This document shows positions 19,538 through 27,619 of a stretch of 64,000 nt of DNA, in pieces. This DNA is from Trebonia sp963737285 (GTDB lineage Bacteria; Actinomycetota; Actinomycetes; Streptosporangiales; Streptosporangiaceae), in contig CAVTRT010000003.1 of assembly GCA_963737285.1 (NCBI GenBank), forward strand, positions 2,914,001 through 2,978,000, read 5' to 3'. The position numbers were made by a program, and so were the translations under genes. The notes under the pieces were generated by a model, which ran no database searches, was not told the DNA's origin, and saw only the letters and a list, made by a program, of their open reading frames with translations. How positions within the stretch are numbered: position 1 is the first letter of the stretch; each line of letters opens with the position of its first letter.

Positions 19538-19995
19538 CACAGCTCCTCGAATTCGACGACGGTCGGTGCCAGCTCGGCCCATTCCGCGGCTTCCTGCTGC
19601 CGCAGCCGCCCGGCAAGTTCCGCGCACAGCCGGTCGATCTCTTCGGCCACGCCGTCACCGACGGCCAGCCGCACATCGCCGACCGCCAGCGGCACGGCGG
19701 CGGCGTCGACTATCGCCATGGCCAGCACGGCAGCCCGGTCGTTACCGAACCGCAGCGCCCAGCCGCGCGCCCCGTTCAGCTCGACCTCGGCGCGGCATGC
19801 CAGCACGTCGCCGAGCAGGAAACGCTGCTTCAGGATCGGCTCGCGCACCTGGACCGACACGCAGCCGACCTGTGGAGGCACGATCACCTGGAAGGCGTCG
19901 GCGGCGGCCAGGCAGGTGTCCGCGAGATGGATCAGCTCGTCAGCGCTGGCCGCTGCGAGCAGCGCCCAGCGCTCTTCCCTCGAAAGCCTGCTCAA
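19537..19995 (-). CDS. phnG: C-P lyase subunit PhnG
   Basis: First structural gene of the C-P lyase operon. The 152-residue protein matches PhnG in size and layout: a helical start REERWALLAAASADEL, then a VREPILKQRFLLGDVLACRAEV stretch (ends shown; family-conserved region around RF-LGDVLA) and GDGVAEEIDRLCAEL near the end. The start is a TTG at 19995 with GGAAGAG upstream. A hairpin (20035-20055) separates it from the regulator gene, so it may also be controlled between the two genes. Confidence 0.9.
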   Translation of the reverse strand: MSRLSREERWALLAAASADELIHLADTCLAAADAFQVIVPPQVGCVSVQVREPILKQRFLLGDVLACRAEVELNGARGWALRFGNDRAAVLAMAIVDAAAVPLAVGDVRLAVGDGVAEEIDRLCAELAGRLRQQEAAEWAELAPTVVEFEEL

Positions 19996-20034
19996 TCAAG
20001 CTCTTCCCTTCATGCTGTCATCAGTTATGGACTC

Positions 20035-20055
20035 GCGGCGGGATGGGCCCGCCGC
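20035..20055. terminator. G/C hairpin between the phn regulator gene and phnG
   Basis: Perfect 8-base stem (gcggcggg 20035-20042, cccgccgc 20048-20055) with a 5-base loop lies in the 70-base gap between the GntR gene and phnG. It could attenuate read-through from the regulator gene into the phn operon, or protect mRNA. No T-run follows on the minus strand. Confidence 0.4.
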
Positions 20056-20065
20056 TCCGCTGGTC

Positions 20066-20782
20066 TCAGGGCGCGTCGAGCTCCACGATCATGCGGACCA
20101 TCTCGGTGCGCGTCCAGCTGTTGCTGCACATCACCGGTTCACCGCTCGAAGCGTCCTTGCTGACACTCTCGACCAGCCAGGTCTGGCGGCCGGGATCGAT
20201 CTCCAGCCCGGCCGCCACATCCAGCGGCGGAAGGACCATGCTGACCCGGCACCAGGCGCGGACCGGCTCGACCCTGGCCATCTGCCGCAAGATCATGTCG
20301 ACCGACTCCACGGCGCGCACGGCGACGTCGGCGCCATCGGGGAAGATGTCGTCAGGTATCCACTCCTGGCTCCACCCGGACAGCAGGTCGTTGATGTAGC
20401 CCTGCCGGATCAGCAGGTGAGCCGGGCTGCCGACCGGACGCCCCAGCCGCCCGGCCAGTTCCTCCGGCAGGACCGCGGGCCTGACCTCACGTACGATCCG
20501 GCGCGGCGTCGCGCCGGCGTCCCGCACCGTCTGATGCCATGAGGGCGGACGATCGGCGGAGATCACGTAGTCGATCGGACGGTTGACGAACGTGCCGGAA
20601 CCGCGGACCCGGCGCACCAGCAGCCGGCTCTCGAGCTCCTGGATCGCTGATCGCGCCGCGGCCCGGCTGACGCCGAATCTAGCGGCTAGCTCGTGCTCGC
20701 TGGCGACCCGGGTGCCGGCCGGGCGGTCGGCTAGCTCCCCGGCGAGCGCGTCGACGATCTCGGTGTATCGGCTCTTGCCCAC
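20066..20782 (-). CDS. GntR/HutC-family regulator (UTRA domain), PhnF-like
   Basis: A winged-helix N-terminus (YTEIVDALAGELADRPAG... ASEHELAARFGVSRAAARSAIQEL) is followed by a UTRA effector-binding domain ending in NSWTRTEMVRMIVEL, the arrangement of HutC-type repressors such as PhnF. Located directly upstream of phnG on the same strand, it most likely represses the phn operon and its own gene and is released by a phosphonate or phosphate-state ligand. I prefer GTG 20782 over TTG 20830 because a perfect palindrome (20805-20816) would otherwise fall inside the coding region. Confidence 0.85.
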   Translation of the reverse strand: MGKSRYTEIVDALAGELADRPAGTRVASEHELAARFGVSRAAARSAIQELESRLLVRRVRGSGTFVNRPIDYVISADRPPSWHQTVRDAGATPRRIVREVRPAVLPEELAGRLGRPVGSPAHLLIRQGYINDLLSGWSQEWIPDDIFPDGADVAVRAVESVDMILRQMARVEPVRAWCRVSMVLPPLDVAAGLEIDPGRQTWLVESVSKDASSGEPVMCSNSWTRTEMVRMIVELDAP

Positions 20783-20804
20783 GGGTCCAGTCTGCGGCGC
20801 GAAC

Positions 20805-20816
20805 TTGTCCGGACAA
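20805..20816. promoter_or_regulatory. Palindrome ttgtccggacaa upstream of the GntR gene
   Basis: A perfect 12-base palindrome 23 bases before the preferred start of the GntR/UTRA regulator, with an A+T-rich segment (gatacaacctaat on the minus strand) just upstream that could hold a -10 element. Its location suits an autoregulatory operator of the HutC-type repressor, shared with the phn operon. Binding is inferred. Confidence 0.45.
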
Positions 20817-20968
20817 CTTGCCTGGCTCAAGGATTAGGTTGTATCCAGGTGAACATCTGCATGAGTTGTCGCGCTCCTGGTGCAGTGTCATTGCCAGGCA
20901 TGTTGAATCTTGTTGCTTTGCATCCTGACCAGCCCGTTCCTGGACTTCGATGTCATAGGACAGTCACA

Positions 20969-22312
20969 TCAGCTCGGTGCGGCTGCCGGGGACTCCGCCT
21001 GCCGCAAACCCGGCAGGATCAGGCACGCCGCGGCCGCGATGGCGGTCGTGGCGGCGAAGACGCCCACTGCCCAGGCACCGGACACGTGCTGGACAAGCAG
21101 GCCAGCGATCAGCGGCGCCAGCGATGCCAGCGCGGTAGCCACCATGAGCATGGTGTTGGTGACCCGGCCACGCATTTCCCCCGGCGCGCTGCGGAGCGTC
21201 ACGGCAAACAACGCGGCGTTCGCAGCCGGCGCGAGCAGCAGTGCCATGGCGACCGGTACCGCCACCAGCGGTGACGGGATGAGCAGGGCCGCAGCGCCGA
21301 AAAGCAGGGCCCCCGCCAGGGTGATCGCGGTGGCCAAAGTCCCCAGGCGCATGCGCCCTTGCAGCCGGGGTGCCACCACGGCGCCGAGCAGCCCGCCGGC
21401 CGCGATGGCCGCCTGCACCAGGCCGATCACCGCGGTGGAGGTACCGTGCTGGCGCAACGCGAGCGTGATGGTGAAGATCACGCCGGTGAAGGCGAAGTTC
21501 ACCAGGGGCGCCGTGATCACCACCGCGCGCAGGATCGGCACCCGCCAGACGAGCTGCAGGCCATCGGTCACCTCCCGCCACAACGCCTTGCGCCCGGCCG
21601 CGTTCTCCGGCCGGAACCGCCCGCGGATCCGGCTCACCGTGCCGAACGAGGCCGCGTAGGAGACGGCGTCGGCCAGGAACGGGACGGCCCGGCCTAGCCC
21701 GAAAAGCACCCCGCCGAGCGCCGGGCCGGCCAGGCCAGCACCGAACGTCCGGGCCTCGGTGGCGGCCCACGCCTGCTCCAGCTGCCCGTCCGGCACGATA
21801 CCCGGCAGCGCCGCGGCGGCCGCCGGGTCGAAGAGGGCACCCGCACCCCCCTCGATCAGGCTCACGATCAGGACGACCGGCCAGGACGCGAGATGCGCCA
21901 CGATCAAGATGGCGAGCACGGCCAGCAAGACGGCGCGCACGCTGTCGCAGATGATCATCGTCAGCCGCCGGTCGAACCGGTCCGCCAGCGCCCCGGCGGG
22001 CAGCTGCAGGCATAGCAGGGTAATTGCCCGCGCCGTCCCCGCGACCCCGGCGAGCACCGCCGAGTGGGTCAGCGCCAAGATGAGCAGCGGGTAGGCGAGC
22101 ATGCCGATCTGGGTGCCGGTACCGGACAGCAGCTGGCCGATCCACAGCATCCGGAAGCCCTCGTTGCGCCGGAGCGGAACCTGTCGTGGCACATCAGTGG
22201 CTGTCTCGATTCCGCTGGCGTCACTCACCCTCGGAACAGTACGCGCCAGTGCATGTCGAAATGCGACAAAGCGCTCCCAGGGTACGCCTGGGGTACGCCG
22301 CAGCGCTATCAT
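20969..22312 (-). CDS. MFS exporter of the EntS/macrolide-efflux type
   Basis: A 447-residue frame with twelve membrane segments. The N-terminal half has RNEGFRMLWIGQLLSGTGTQI and LPAGALADRFDRRL, typical of the MFS_3 (EntS-like) group that exports siderophores or drugs. The first 28 residues (to VPR) are poorly conserved; GTG 22228 is an alternative start. It is the same direction as the phn regulator but about 140 bases upstream of it, so not obviously one operon. Function in phosphonate uptake cannot be supported; efflux is the usual role of this subgroup. Confidence 0.8.
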   Translation of the reverse strand: MIALRRTPGVPWERFVAFRHALARTVPRVSDASGIETATDVPRQVPLRRNEGFRMLWIGQLLSGTGTQIGMLAYPLLILALTHSAVLAGVAGTARAITLLCLQLPAGALADRFDRRLTMIICDSVRAVLLAVLAILIVAHLASWPVVLIVSLIEGGAGALFDPAAAAALPGIVPDGQLEQAWAATEARTFGAGLAGPALGGVLFGLGRAVPFLADAVSYAASFGTVSRIRGRFRPENAAGRKALWREVTDGLQLVWRVPILRAVVITAPLVNFAFTGVIFTITLALRQHGTSTAVIGLVQAAIAAGGLLGAVVAPRLQGRMRLGTLATAITLAGALLFGAAALLIPSPLVAVPVAMALLLAPAANAALFAVTLRSAPGEMRGRVTNTMLMVATALASLAPLIAGLLVQHVSGAWAVGVFAATTAIAAAACLILPGLRQAESPAAAPS

Positions 22313-22442
22313 CGTGACGCCTATTCACACAGAGTGCAAGGCACCACCGCACCCACGGGCGCACAAAGCAGCGCCCCGCTCCAGCCCTCACCCCACACAA
22401 TGCGATGTTCCGTCAAGGGCCAAAGGAATTTGACAGCTACCC

Positions 22443-22473
22443 GGGTTGGGTGAGAAGTGCGCGCACCCAACCC
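22443..22473. promoter_or_regulatory. 10-base perfect inverted repeat in the divergent region
   Basis: Arms gggttgggtg (22443-22452) and cacccaaccc (22464-22473) are perfectly complementary around an 11-base spacer. It lies between the MFS and chitinase genes, away from any stop codon, so an operator is more likely than a terminator. No matching known consensus is recalled. Confidence 0.4.
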
Positions 22474-22635
22474 CGGCCCCCATTGTCGGCACCGGCCCGA
22501 ACCCGTCAAGGGAAACCGCCTGACCGAACCCGCCCGGTTGACGCGGGCAGGCCGCCGCAGCCAGACTGCGAACCGACAGCGGGTGCCCCTGGGCCTGTGT
22601 TGACGGATAGATGCCACCGGGTTACCGTCGATGAA

Positions 22636-22662
22636 AACTAATAAGAAAGTTACTTATTAGTT
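22636..22662. promoter_or_regulatory. A+T-rich perfect inverted repeat upstream of the chitinase
   Basis: Arms aactaataag (22636-22645) and cttattagtt (22653-22662) form a perfect 10-base inverted repeat around aaagtta, ending 30 bases before the chitinase start. In DNA this rich in G+C, such an A+T-rich palindrome is conspicuous and most likely a repressor operator or part of a regulated promoter/leader for chitin utilisation. Confidence 0.55.
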
Positions 22663-22692
22663 CCTCTCGACCTCGTTCTCCCGGGAGGCCGC

Positions 22693-24447
22693 ATGCCCGC
22701 TCCGTTCCGTTCCCGTACCTCATCATCGTGGCTTCGCCAGCTGCGCTGGCCAGCCCTGCTCGGCGGCCTCCTGCTCGTGGCGGGCCTCGCCGCAGGCCTA
22801 GTGGCGCCGGCCGCATCAGCCCAGGTCAACCTGCTCACCAACGGCAGCTTCGCCACCGGCAGCACGTCCGGCTGGACGTGCTCAGCCAACGACACCGTGG
22901 TAGCGTCGCCGACCTATGACGGCGCTTCCCATGCCCTGGCCGGCACCCCGACCGGCAGCGACGACGCGCAGTGCAGCCAGGTCGTCAGCGTCGCGCCGTC
23001 TTCCTCCTACACGCTGGCCGGCTGGGTGGAGGGCGACTACGTCTTCCTCGGCGACAGCGCCACCGGGACCAGTGCCACCGACGACTGGACGCCGTCCGCG
23101 ACCACGTGGACCGAGCTGTCCGCCAGCTTCACCACCGGCTCGTCCACGACGAGCGTCACCGTGTACGTCCACGGGTGGTACGCGCAGCCCGAGTTCTACG
23201 CCGACGACCTGTCGCTGACCGGCCCCGCCGGAAGCGGCGGGGGCGGAGGCGGAGGGACGACCGCGCCCGCCGCGCCGACAGGCCTGACCGTCACCGGGAC
23301 CACGTCGTCGTCGGCCTCGCTGTCCTGGACCGCCCCCTCCGGGACGGTCACCGGCTATTACGTCGAGGAGAACGGCAGCCAGGCGGCATCGGTGACGGGG
23401 ACGACCGCCACGATCACCGGGCTAGCCGCCTCGACCACGTACTCGTTTACCGTTATCGCCTACAACTCCGCCGGCCAGTCTCCGGCGTCCAGCGCGGTCA
23501 GCGCCACGACGTCCAGCGCGGGAGGAAGTGGCGGAGGAGGCGGCGGAGGCGGACTGCCGGCCCACATCCTGATGGGCTACTGGCAGGACTTCACCAACGG
23601 TGCCACCCCGCTCACCCTGGCGAGTGTCCCCACCAGCTACAACCTGGTCGCCGTGGCGTTCGGGACGGCGACTTCCACGCCCGGGCAGGTCGCGTTTAGC
23701 CTGGACTCGACGCTGGCCTCCGACCTCGGCGGGTACACGCAGCAGCAGTTCATCAACGACATCGCGACGCTGCACTCCCGGGGCCAAAAGGTCATCTTGT
23801 CCGTTGGCGGCGCGAACGGCACGATCAGCGTCGATAACGCGGCGAGCGCGTCGGCCTTCGCCAGCAGCGTCTACTCGCTCATCCAGCAGTACGGGTTCAA
23901 CGGCGTGGACATCGACCTGGAGGACGGCGTCAACCCGACCTACATGGCCTCAGCGCTTGAGCAACTCGAAGGCGACGTAGGGTCCAGCCTCATCATCACC
24001 CTCGCACCGCAGACCATCGACACCCAGTCGACAGGAGATGACTACTTTCAGCTCGCGCTGGACATCAAGTCCATCCTCACGATGATCAACACCCAGTACT
24101 ACAACTCGGGCACGATGAACGGCTGCGACGGGAACGTCTACGCCGAGGGCACCGAGAACTTCATCACCGCCCTAGCCTGCACCGAGCTTGAAGGTGGCCT
24201 GTCGCCTTCTCAGGTCGGAATCGGGCTCCCCGCATCCTCGTCCGCCGCGGGCAGCGGATATGTCAGCCCGTCAGTCGTCGACGACGCCCTGGACTGCCTG
24301 GCCGCCAAGCAGAACTGCGGAAGCTTCGTCCCGCCCGCCACCTACCCGGGCATCCGCGGCGTGATGACCTGGTCCATCAACTGGGACGCGTCCAACGGCT
24401 ACAACTTCGCCGACACGGTCGCGCCCTACCTGGCCACGCTCCCGTAG
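22693..24447 (+). CDS. Secreted GH18 chitinase with N-terminal carbohydrate-binding and Fn3 domains
   Basis: Endo- or exo-acting hydrolysis of chitin outside the cell. The 584-residue protein has a long signal peptide (about 43 residues, twin Arg-rich start, ending AASA), a jelly-roll carbohydrate-binding domain (about 45-175, LLTNGSFATGSTSGWTC), a Gly-rich linker, a fibronectin type III domain (about 190-275, PAAPTGLTVTGTTSSSASL), a second Gly linker, and a GH18 catalytic domain from about 290 (HILMGYWQDF) with the motif GVDIDLE; the final Glu is the acid catalyst. Layout is that of Streptomyces ChiC/ChiD-type enzymes. ATG at 22693 after a GGGAGG sequence. A strong hairpin terminator follows. 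Confidence 0.93.
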   Translation: MPAPFRSRTSSSWLRQLRWPALLGGLLLVAGLAAGLVAPAASAQVNLLTNGSFATGSTSGWTCSANDTVVASPTYDGASHALAGTPTGSDDAQCSQVVSVAPSSSYTLAGWVEGDYVFLGDSATGTSATDDWTPSATTWTELSASFTTGSSTTSVTVYVHGWYAQPEFYADDLSLTGPAGSGGGGGGGTTAPAAPTGLTVTGTTSSSASLSWTAPSGTVTGYYVEENGSQAASVTGTTATITGLAASTTYSFTVIAYNSAGQSPASSAVSATTSSAGGSGGGGGGGGLPAHILMGYWQDFTNGATPLTLASVPTSYNLVAVAFGTATSTPGQVAFSLDSTLASDLGGYTQQQFINDIATLHSRGQKVILSVGGANGTISVDNAASASAFASSVYSLIQQYGFNGVDIDLEDGVNPTYMASALEQLEGDVGSSLIITLAPQTIDTQSTGDDYFQLALDIKSILTMINTQYYNSGTMNGCDGNVYAEGTENFITALACTELEGGLSPSQVGIGLPASSSAAGSGYVSPSVVDDALDCLAAKQNCGSFVPPATYPGIRGVMTWSINWDASNGYNFADTVAPYLATLP

Positions 24448-24747
24448 CGTCCCGGGGCCGCCGACTGGCGGCATCACTGGCGCCATCGCGGACGGGATCC
24501 CGCCCGCGGTGGCGCCAGTGCCTCAGTTGGCACAGGCATGCGACCGCCTGCCGTGGGCCTGGGGCCGCGCTACGCGCGCCCCTTCACGGGGCTTACGTGA
24601 CCCACCTGGGTGTCGTTGTGGTTACGGAGCGCGCTCGGCGGGCTTGGCGAGCCTCTACTGCGGGTAGCAGCAGGTCAACGTGTGGCATGCGATGCGGCTG
24701 GGGTTCCTGAGAGAGGAGTGCAGGATGCGCTTGGACTGGTGGCTTGC
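24448..24747. other. Intergenic region after the chitinase
   Basis: Three hundred bases containing the chitinase terminator hairpin (24475-24520) and then the presumed promoter and leader of the SDR-led operon. The SDR reading frame can be extended back to 24610, but the extension has no conserved features. A ribosome-binding-like gagaggag occurs near 24710-24717. Confidence 0.4.
24475..24520 (+). terminator. Long hairpin terminator after the chitinase
   Basis: Arms 24475-24496 and 24499-24520 are complementary over 22 bases with two mismatched or wobble positions and a minimal 2-base loop; it begins 28 bases past the chitinase stop codon. The stem is one of the strongest in the window and sits exactly where a terminator is expected. 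Confidence 0.75.
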
Positions 24748-25788
24748 ATGAGCGCGGAGCCACGCGGGCTGGTCCCCGGCCGGGAGCGTGGAGCCAGCCC
24801 GGACGTGGCGGCCGGGTGGACGATGTCGCTCAGCCCAGATGCCGCCGCGCTCCCAGCGCGCGTGATTGCCCCGCCCGTGACAGATGCGGTCACCGGGCCA
24901 GCCCCGCCGCCGCAGGCTATCCCCGACATGGAACTTCAGGCTGTCCCCGATCTAGGACTTGGGGCACAAGTCCTGGCCCAGGGCTGCCTCACTGACGGGC
25001 AGTGCATGCCCGCGCTCGATCGCAAGCGGCTGTCCGTCGGACCACCCGGTAGCGGTCTCGCTCTGGTAACTGGCGCGTCTTCCGGCATCGGCGCGGCTGT
25101 CGCACGCTGCCTGGCGGCGTCCGGCTGGCGCCTGCTGCTGTCGGGGCGCGACGCCGCCCGACTGGCGGAGCAGGCCGCGGGCACTGCCGGGCTGGCCTTG
25201 CCCGCAGACCTTGCCGCGCCCTCAGGCGCCGAGAGCCTGGCCAGCCAGGTGCTGGAGGCCGCGGACGGAGTCGACTTGCTCATCGCCGGCGCCGGGATCG
25301 GCTGGGCCGGGCCGTTCGCGTCGATGCCGGAAGCCAGGGCGGAGGAGGTCCTGACGGTGAACCTGACGTCCGCTGTTCACCTGGTCCGGGCCTTGCTGCC
25401 CGGAATGATCGAGCGCCGGCGCGGGCATGTCGTCCTAGTCGGCTCCATCGCCGGCGTCGGAGTGCGTGATGAAGCCGTGTACTCGGCAGCCAAGGCGGGG
25501 ATCGGCGCGTTCGCCGAGGCGCTGCGCTATGAGTTGCGCGGCACTGGCGTGGGGATTACCCATGTCGTCGTCGGTGCGGTGGACACGCCGTTCTTCGCGC
25601 GGCGGGGGGCACCGTACCACCGGTCGGTCCCGCGGCTCCTGCCGGCCCAGGAGGTGGCCGCCGCCATCTGCGCCGCTGCCGCCACCCGGCGGGCAGACAT
25701 CTACCTGCCAGGCTGGCTCCGGCTCCCGTGCGCCCTGCGGGCCGTGGCGCCGCCGCTCTACCGCCGCCTCGCGGAGCGTTTCGGATGA
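24748..25788 (+). CDS. Short-chain dehydrogenase/reductase leading the lipid cluster
   Basis: Classical SDR: nucleotide motif TGASSGIGAAVA, NAG-like AGAGIG, catalytic Ser in VGSIAGV and YSAAK (Tyr/Lys), followed by PG-type VGAVDTPFF. The SDR core starts about 100 residues after the ATG at 24748; the preceding Pro/Ala-rich segment has no family match and the true start may be later (ATG 24823, or still further in). Stop overlaps the deacetylase start as ATGA. Substrate unknown; the family includes ketone and sugar reductases. As first gene of a coupled four-gene operon ending just before hpnJ and hpnR, a role in lipid head-group or acyl modification is inferred. Confidence 0.82.
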   Translation: MSAEPRGLVPGRERGASPDVAAGWTMSLSPDAAALPARVIAPPVTDAVTGPAPPPQAIPDMELQAVPDLGLGAQVLAQGCLTDGQCMPALDRKRLSVGPPGSGLALVTGASSGIGAAVARCLAASGWRLLLSGRDAARLAEQAAGTAGLALPADLAAPSGAESLASQVLEAADGVDLLIAGAGIGWAGPFASMPEARAEEVLTVNLTSAVHLVRALLPGMIERRRGHVVLVGSIAGVGVRDEAVYSAAKAGIGAFAEALRYELRGTGVGITHVVVGAVDTPFFARRGAPYHRSVPRLLPAQEVAAAICAAAATRRADIYLPGWLRLPCALRAVAPPLYRRLAERFG

Positions 25789-26492
25789 TGGCCCGGATAG
25801 CTGCCGTGGCGGGAACAATGGCGCTGGCCGGGCATGTGCTGCCCGCCGCCACCTGGCTGCCAGGACTGCGACGCGCATGGTTCCCGGACCTGGCCGGCAT
25901 CGGGAACCCAGGGCACGTCGCACTGACCTTCGACGACGGCCCCGATCCGGGGTCCACGCCGCTTTTCCTCGACGCCCTTGACGCGCTTGGCGTCCGGGGG
26001 ACGTTCTTCCTCGTCGGCGACAGCGCCCGCCGTCACCGGCGGCTGGCCGCCCAGATCGCTGACCGAGGGCATGAGCTGGCGGTGCACGGCTGGAGGCACG
26101 ACCGGCCGTGGCTGCCTTCGGTACGCCGCGAAATGCGCGATCTTCGCCGGGCAACGGCGGTGATAGCCGACCTGGCGGGGGCCGCACCGCGCTGGTACCG
26201 GCCGCCCTACGGGATACTGACCGGCGGCCGGCGCATCGCGGCGGCCCAGGCGGGGCTGCAGCCGGTGCTGTGGTCCGCCTGGGGGGTGGACTGGGCACCT
26301 GGGGCGACCGCCGCGTCGGTTCGCGCGCGCATCGCCCGTGACCTGCGCGGCGGGGGCACCGTACTGCTGCACGACGCGGACCGGTCGGGCAGTGGCCGCT
26401 GGCGGCCCGCGCTCGCCGTGCTGCCCAGGCTTGTCGCGGACTGGCGTGCCGCCGACTGGGCGGCCGGCCCACTTGGGGAGCACTGGCCTTGA
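25785..26492 (+). CDS. NodB-type polysaccharide deacetylase (CE4)
   Basis: Metal-dependent removal of N-acetyl groups from GlcNAc-type sugars. The 235-residue protein shows the CE4 motifs in order: TFDDGPDPGSTP (motif 1, catalytic and metal Asp), HGWRHD (motif 2, metal His pair), RWYRPPYGI (motif 3) and TVLLHDAD (motif 5 His). A hydrophobic N-terminus (MMARIAAVAGTMALAGHVLP) may be a membrane anchor or signal. Start overlaps the SDR stop as ATGA and its stop overlaps the glycosyltransferase start as TTGA. Placed before a glycosyltransferase and close to hpnJ, it is a candidate for the step done by HpnK in other bacteria, though HpnK belongs to a different (ChbG) family. Confidence 0.88.
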   Translation: MMARIAAVAGTMALAGHVLPAATWLPGLRRAWFPDLAGIGNPGHVALTFDDGPDPGSTPLFLDALDALGVRGTFFLVGDSARRHRRLAAQIADRGHELAVHGWRHDRPWLPSVRREMRDLRRATAVIADLAGAAPRWYRPPYGILTGGRRIAAAQAGLQPVLWSAWGVDWAPGATAASVRARIARDLRGGGTVLLHDADRSGSGRWRPALAVLPRLVADWRAADWAAGPLGEHWP

Positions 26493-27619
26493 CCGGCCGC
26501 CGGTTCCTCATCCTCAGCGCGGGCATGGGGTCGGGCCACGACGTCGTCGCGGGGGAACTCGCCGCACGACTAGAGGCCGCTGGCCACCACGCCATCCGGG
26601 CGGACGTCCTAGAGTTGCTTCCCGTCGGGATTGGCGGCGGGCTGCGTGCCGCCTACCGTGGGGTCATCGAGCGCCTGCCCGTGCTGTATGCGGGCATCTA
26701 CCGGGTCTTCTTCCGTGGCGGTGGCGGGCTGCGTCCTGGCAGCGCGCCGCTCGCCGCGCTGGCCGAACAGCGCCTGCTCGAGCTCGCCGCCCAGCATCGG
26801 GCCGACGTCGTAGTATCGGTGTTCCACCTGGCCGCCCAGGTCGCCGGGCGGCTGCGGGCGCGGGGGACCCTGCAGTTGCCCAGCGCGGTGGTGATGACCG
26901 AGTTCGAGGCGCACCGGCAATGGCTGCACCCAGGCAACGACCTGTACCTCTGCCATACCGAGCAGATCGCCGCGCAGATCACCAAGGAGATCGGCTGCCT
27001 GGCGGTGGGCAACGGCCCGCTCGTCGCTGCCAGGTTCGCCGAGGCCAGGCTCACGGCGTCGTCAGCCGGGGCGGATCAGTGGCGCCGCCGCCTGGCGCCG
27101 GACGGCAGGCCACTGGTCCTGCTGTCGACCGGCGCCTGGGGCATCGGGTCGTCGCTGCCACGGACCACCCGGCTGCTTGACCGTGCCGGGTACACCCCGG
27201 CGGTTCTCTGCGGCGAGAACAAGCGCCTGCGGCGCCGCCTGTCGGTGCTGCCCGAGGCCAGGGAGCTTGGCTGGGTAGAGGACATGCCCGCCCTCATGCG
27301 GGCCGCCAGCGTGCTCATCGATAACGCGGCCGGGCAGACCGCCATGGAGGCACTTGCCGCGGGGCTACCGGTGATCGGCTACCGCCCAATCCCCGGCCAT
27401 GGCGCCGACGGGGTACGGGTCATGGCGGGCCTGGGCCTTTCCGACTACGCCCGGGGAGAGGAAGATCTGCTCGCGTCGCTGCGGACGCTCACCCGCCCTG
27501 GGATCACCCGCGAGCGCAGGATCGCCGCCGGGTCCGCCATGTTCCGCAGCGGAGCCGTATCCCCGCTCATGAACCTGGGAATCCGAGAGCCGACGCGAGG
27601 CATGGGAAGCCCGCGATGA
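26489..27619 (+). CDS. GT28-like glycosyltransferase (MGDG synthase/UgtP type)
   Basis: Lipid glycosyltransferase of the GT-B fold. The N-terminal motif LSAGMGSGH matches the glycine-rich loop of MGDG synthases and UgtP, which bind a membrane lipid acceptor. The C-terminal half has LVLLSTGAWGIG and the nucleotide-sugar site IDNAAGQTAMEALAAGLPVIGYRPIPGHG. Length 376. TTG start overlapping the deacetylase stop, and its own stop overlaps the acyltransferase start as ATGA. The donor (UDP-Glc, Gal or GlcNAc) cannot be read from sequence. Coupling to a deacetylase suggests GlcNAc; neighbouring hpnJ suggests a hopanoid acceptor. Both are inference. Confidence 0.85.
   Translation: MTGRRFLILSAGMGSGHDVVAGELAARLEAAGHHAIRADVLELLPVGIGGGLRAAYRGVIERLPVLYAGIYRVFFRGGGGLRPGSAPLAALAEQRLLELAAQHRADVVVSVFHLAAQVAGRLRARGTLQLPSAVVMTEFEAHRQWLHPGNDLYLCHTEQIAAQITKEIGCLAVGNGPLVAARFAEARLTASSAGADQWRRRLAPDGRPLVLLSTGAWGIGSSLPRTTRLLDRAGYTPAVLCGENKRLRRRLSVLPEARELGWVEDMPALMRAASVLIDNAAGQTAMEALAAGLPVIGYRPIPGHGADGVRVMAGLGLSDYARGEEDLLASLRTLTRPGITRERRIAAGSAMFRSGAVSPLMNLGIREPTRGMGSPR

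Larger units (their letters stand above)
22313..22692. other. Divergent regulatory region, MFS exporter / chitinase
   Basis: A 380-base gap holding two striking inverted repeats (22443-22473 and 22636-22662, listed separately) and a possible -35 box ttgaca in the segment aatttgacagc near 22430. No coding frame with conserved features is seen. This is the promoter region for a secreted chitinase on the right and a transporter on the left. Confidence 0.5.

Noticed and set aside
20964..22145. A second long minus-strand frame inside the MFS exporter
   Set aside because: Same strand but wrong frame; the composition is Arg/Ala/Gly-rich and lacks membrane helices.
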